NCBI GenBank assembly: GCA_013329355.1
Contig: DUKK01000079.1
Location: 1 to 9,460 of the forward strand
Length of the DNA stretch: 9,460 bases
Direction of reading: 5' to 3'
From: Candidatus Poseidoniaceae archaeon
GTDB lineage: Archaea > Thermoplasmatota > Poseidoniia > Poseidoniales > Poseidoniaceae
In this document: piece after piece, positions 6,941-9,460 of the stretch
Numbering within the stretch: position 1 is the stretch's first letter
How the letters are laid out: each line of letters begins with the position of its first letter
The notes under the pieces: generated by a model
Told to the model about the DNA's origin: nothing
Database searches by the model: none
Seen by the model: the letters and a program-made list of their open reading frames with translations, nothing else
Position numbers and translations under genes: made by a program

Positions 6941-6963
6941 TATTCGAATATTAACAGATATAA
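6941..6963 (-). promoter_or_regulatory. Possible archaeal promoter with palindromic operator
   Basis: In the 56-base gap before the GGR gene, the minus strand reads TTATATCT (6963-6956), preceded by A/G-rich sequence that could serve as a BRE. This resembles an archaeal TATA box. A start about 25 bases downstream (near 6934) would give a leader of about 26 bases carrying the AGAGGA site. Between the two lies TATTCGAATA (6941-6950), a perfect 10-base palindrome placed where a repressor could block initiation. AT-rich gaps often yield such matches, so confidence is low. Confidence 0.3.
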
Positions 6964-6964
6964 T

Positions 6965-9460
6965 TCACTTTTTAGCAAATTTGTAGCCGACGGATTGATT
7001 CTTTTTCAGGTATAAAATTGAAGTGAAATTTTTGCCGGTCTTTTTCGAAATAAAATTGTCAAATGGTCCCACTTCGCCTTTTTCAATTAGCATCTTGACT
7101 TCATCCCTAGTGATTTCGCGCCCAGATATCTCTCTTGCTATTTGTATTTTACAATCTGTTCCGTCCTCAGCTGGCTGGAAGAACGCCGGGGTTTCTACAA
7201 TTTCCTGCTTCGTCTTTGGACATATTGCAACTACACCCTCTACAACAGTAAATCTCTTGGCATCAGCAGCGGCCCTACGAGGTGGGAATTCGAATTTTAT
7301 CCGGTTTCCATCTAACCGAAGGTATGCACTGAATGGGCGTCCTTTCTTTGACGTGAAGTCATCCAATAAGGCTGATTTTCCTCCGATTAGAATTGACTTT
7401 GCCTCTTTTTCTGAAATTTTTCGCTTGCACATTTCTTGGGCCAAGCCTCTAAACTTGCAATCTGGCACATCGCATGCATACATCGTAGAGTTAGCTCTAA
7501 TTTTCCCTTCGTCACAAGACGGACATGCGCACACTTCAGCATCATCAGTTGAGGATGTCGATTCCCCGCCACCTAGGAATTCTACCTTTCCATTATCATC
7601 CATTTTTACACTTGCGACATATGGTTCCCCGTTTCGGTTGAAAAAACCATGCAAATCAATTAATTCTCGCTGTTCTAGTAGGCGTTTTGCAGTATACCTG
7701 TCAAACCATCGTCCGCTAGTGTTTTTCCAGAATATAAAGTCACATCCAGAATCCTTGCCGCTATTCTGTGGACAGGTGTAAGACAAAACGGTCTCTTTCA
7801 GATTATCATCACATTTTGGACAGCATCCAATTGTCTCAATGCTATTGAAGAGGATGCTTCTATCATGATTTTTGATTCTTTGAACCATTTCTTCTGCTTT
7901 ATCATAAATTAGTTTCATGTATTGAGCCCTGGAGAATTCCCCGTTTTGAACGGATGTGAGTCGTGCCTCCATGTCTCCAGTTAACTCGGGAGAGGTAATC
8001 CACTCGACGGGAATTGCCCGTAGCAATTCAATTAGTTTAATCCCGCCAGGTGTAGCACGTAAGCTGCCTGACCTTGCACGCTGAATGAAATTTCTCGCAA
8101 TTAGTTTCTCGATGGTTTCTGCACGCGTTGCGGGTGTTCCCAAACCCTTACCCTTCATTGCTTCAGACATCTGGTCATCATCGATGCTTCTACCTGCATG
8201 TTCCATCAGTGACAATAGTTTTGCTTCTTTCAATCGATTAGTTGGCTTCGTCAACTCTTCTTTGAATCGATGACTGGTGAGGATTGTTGCGGCAGGGTTG
8301 GATGGCAGATTACCCCATTTATCTGGTATTTTGTTGCTCTTTGGTTTTACCTCACGCCATCCGGCTTGTTTTACTACCCTAATTTCTTTTTTGAAGTCCT
8401 GATTTGACTTAGTAGTAATTCGAGTTTGGACATCCCATATGGCAACAGGATGGAACGAAGCAAGGAACTGGCGAACAATAAGATCATACAGCTTTGTTGC
8501 ATCTTGACTGAGCTTGTTGTGTGGTGATTTACCTGTGGGAATAATTGCATAATGGTCAGAAACTTTGCCATCGTTGAAGTTTCTTTTAACGTTGGTAAGA
8601 CCATTCTTTACTAATCGATTGCAATGGGTTTTGTAGTCAGATTGATTGCCAATTTTGGTAACGGTGTGATTAATTGATTCAATCATGTCTTCTGGAAGAT
8701 ATCGCGAATCTGTTCTAGGGTATGTCGTTAATTTGTGAGTGTCGTAGAGTTCCTGAGCTACTGATAAAGTTCTTCTCGAGGTCCAAGACCACAGACTATT
8801 TGCTTCACGCTGCAATGATGTAAGATCGAAATTTAGCGGTGGATTTTCTCTTGCGTCACGATGTTCTTGCTTTGTAGTAAATTCTTCATCAGATGTGAGG
8901 AGTTTTTCGAGCATGGATTTTTCTTTCGCATCAGTTATACGATGTGCTTTAGTCAGTGGATTGTCTTTGTCTTCGACATTATTACGTCGTTCCCAGCGTC
9001 CAGTCCACTCGCAATTATCAGATTTGAAATCTGCTTCAAGCTCCCAAAATGGCTCTGCTTTGTGCCCTAAAATTTCCAATTCTTTGTCCACAATCAGCGC
9101 TAATGTTGCAGTTTGCACTCTACCTAGAGACATTGAAGTGCCATCTTTCCTCCCAGTGCGAAGAAATGTTGAAGCAATACGTGAGCCATTCATGCCAATA
9201 ATCCAGTCTGCTTCTGCTCGGCTAACCGCAGCATCACGCAATCTGCTGTAGCGTGTAGAGTCAAGGCGGCTCTCATAAGCCTTCATTATTGATTCTGGCG
9301 TCATGGATTGCAGCCACATTCGACTCATTGGAACTTTTGATTTAGCGAATTCAACAATCCTACGAAAAATAAGTTCTCCTTCTCGAGCAGCATCGCATGC
9401 ATTGACTATCTCAGTGCAATCTTTTTGCGATATCAATTTTTTAATTGCCGTTAGCTGTTT
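6965..9460 (-). CDS. topB: DNA topoisomerase IA, TopB (topo III) type, N-terminus cut by window edge
   Basis: Type IA topoisomerase that passes single DNA strands to relax supercoils or unlink DNA. The frame stays open past the right edge (KQLTAIKK precedes the in-frame TTG at 9436), so the 831 visible residues lack the first part of the TOPRIM domain. Visible in order: the end of TOPRIM with CDAAREGELIF (residues 22-32), SLGRVQTATLALIVDKE (111-127), catalytic tyrosine Y247 in TTYPRTDSRYLP (245-256), HYAIIPTG (303-310) and GLGTPATRAETIEKL (439-453). The C-terminus carries three zinc-ribbon plus repeat units of the kind found in many TopB proteins. Only the first two ribbons keep four cysteines. 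The TOPRIM acidic motif reads DAA instead of DxD. As I recall, related TopB proteins have DAG here, so the enzyme may still be active. The GGR gene follows after 56 bases. Confidence 0.93.
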   Translation of the reverse strand, partial: KQLTAIKKLISQKDCTEIVNACDAAREGELIFRRIVEFAKSKVPMSRMWLQSMTPESIMKAYESRLDSTRYSRLRDAAVSRAEADWIIGMNGSRIASTFLRTGRKDGTSMSLGRVQTATLALIVDKELEILGHKAEPFWELEADFKSDNCEWTGRWERRNNVEDKDNPLTKAHRITDAKEKSMLEKLLTSDEEFTTKQEHRDARENPPLNFDLTSLQREANSLWSWTSRRTLSVAQELYDTHKLTTYPRTDSRYLPEDMIESINHTVTKIGNQSDYKTHCNRLVKNGLTNVKRNFNDGKVSDHYAIIPTGKSPHNKLSQDATKLYDLIVRQFLASFHPVAIWDVQTRITTKSNQDFKKEIRVVKQAGWREVKPKSNKIPDKWGNLPSNPAATILTSHRFKEELTKPTNRLKEAKLLSLMEHAGRSIDDDQMSEAMKGKGLGTPATRAETIEKLIARNFIQRARSGSLRATPGGIKLIELLRAIPVEWITSPELTGDMEARLTSVQNGEFSRAQYMKLIYDKAEEMVQRIKNHDRSILFNSIETIGCCPKCDDNLKETVLSYTCPQNSGKDSGCDFIFWKNTSGRWFDRYTAKRLLEQRELIDLHGFFNRNGEPYVASVKMDDNGKVEFLGGGESTSSTDDAEVCACPSCDEGKIRANSTMYACDVPDCKFRGLAQEMCKRKISEKEAKSILIGGKSALLDDFTSKKGRPFSAYLRLDGNRIKFEFPPRRAAADAKRFTVVEGVVAICPKTKQEIVETPAFFQPAEDGTDCKIQIAREISGREITRDEVKMLIEKGEVGPFDNFISKKTGKNFTSILYLKKNQSVGYKFAKK
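6968..7228 (-). repeat. TopB C-terminal unit 3: degenerate zinc ribbon plus repeat
   Basis: The third unit ends the protein. Its repeat core (REISGREITRDEVKMLIEKG...ISKKTGKNF) is well kept. The ribbon has only CPKT at the first knuckle, FFQP where the third ligand should be, and one late cysteine in TDCKIQI, so zinc binding is probably lost. The fold could persist without metal. Confidence 0.75.
7280..7531 (-). repeat. TopB C-terminal unit 2: zinc ribbon plus repeat
   Basis: The second unit follows a Ser/Asp/Gly linker (GGGESTSSTDDAE). CPSC and CDVPDC supply four cysteines for zinc. The repeat core is KISEKEAKSIL...LLDDFTSKKGRPFSAYLRLD, closely similar to unit 3 (EITRDEVKMLI...PFDNFISKKTGKNFTSILYL). 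Position and spacing show tandem duplication within the protein. Confidence 0.75.
7571..7825 (-). repeat. TopB C-terminal unit 1: zinc ribbon plus topoisomerase C-terminal repeat
   Basis: This is a protein-level repeat inside topB. A ribbon with CCPKC, then a CPQNSGKDSGC segment, offers four zinc ligands. It leads into a fold ending GRWFDRYTAKRLLEQ..LHGFFNRNGEPYVASVKMDD. The aromatic GFF-NRNGEPY core matches the DF-SKKGRPF of unit 2 and NF-SKKTGKNF of unit 3. Such repeats are thought to bind single-stranded DNA. Confidence 0.7.

Noticed and set aside
7023..7781. 252-codon open frame on the plus strand, antisense to the topoisomerase.
   Set aside because: It is fully inside a conserved gene, shows no domain-like pattern, and arises from the codon bias of the opposite strand.
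8895..9251. 118-codon plus-strand frame antisense to the topoisomerase core.
   Set aside because: It is a low-complexity Ser/Leu-rich shadow of the conserved catalytic region, with no ribosome site.
1..9460. CRISPR arrays, insertion sequences, tRNA/rRNA genes, integrase sites, toxin-antitoxin or defence genes.
   Set aside because: I found no spaced direct repeats, terminal inverted repeats, tRNA-like folds or matching protein motifs; all long frames are accounted for by the seven genes listed.

Overview
The window looks like chromosomal DNA of an archaeon, most plausibly a marine Thermoplasmatota lineage (Poseidoniales / Marine Group II or a relative). This is inference. It rests on an archaeal-looking geranylgeranyl reductase (GDAAG..KPTTGGGI), a possible TATA-type promoter, two secreted proteins of the Asp-rich-loop and PKD/Ig-like kinds, and futalosine-type quinone genes of the sort known from Thermoplasma relatives. 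A bacterium with a GGR-family flavoprotein cannot be excluded. No rRNA or tRNA is present to settle it. Coding density is very high: the largest gap between genes is 56 bases, and no stretch over 300 bases lacks a gene.

Left half, plus strand: (1) the C-terminal end of a secreted protein with calcium-loop repeats (2-382, cut by the window edge). (2) A signal-peptide, Ig/PKD-like, single-anchor surface protein (430-1911). (3) A complete Xaa-Pro aminopeptidase, PepP (1953-3323). (4) MqnC, the radical SAM enzyme of the futalosine menaquinone pathway (3332-4516). Gaps of 47, 41 and 8 bases suggest read-through, with the last pair probably translationally coupled.

Right half, minus strand, read from right to left: a type IA topoisomerase of the TopB kind with three C-terminal zinc-ribbon/repeat units (6965-9460, N-terminus beyond the window); a geranylgeranyl-reductase-family flavoprotein (5682-6908); and an unrecognised two-helix membrane protein (4519-5673) tightly coupled to it. 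The two strands converge tail to tail with only 2 bases between the stop codons of mqnC and the membrane protein.

Functional links: MqnC makes a menaquinone precursor, and a GGR-family enzyme could saturate either archaeal lipid chains or the menaquinone side chain, so the convergent pair may share a membrane/quinone theme (inference). I see no defence system, CRISPR array, transposon or integrase. The points most worth a second look are the altered TOPRIM acidic motif and the degenerate third zinc ribbon of the topoisomerase, the unknown membrane protein locked to GGR, and a repeated TAGGTG stop-codon/Shine-Dalgarno overlap used at two gene junctions.
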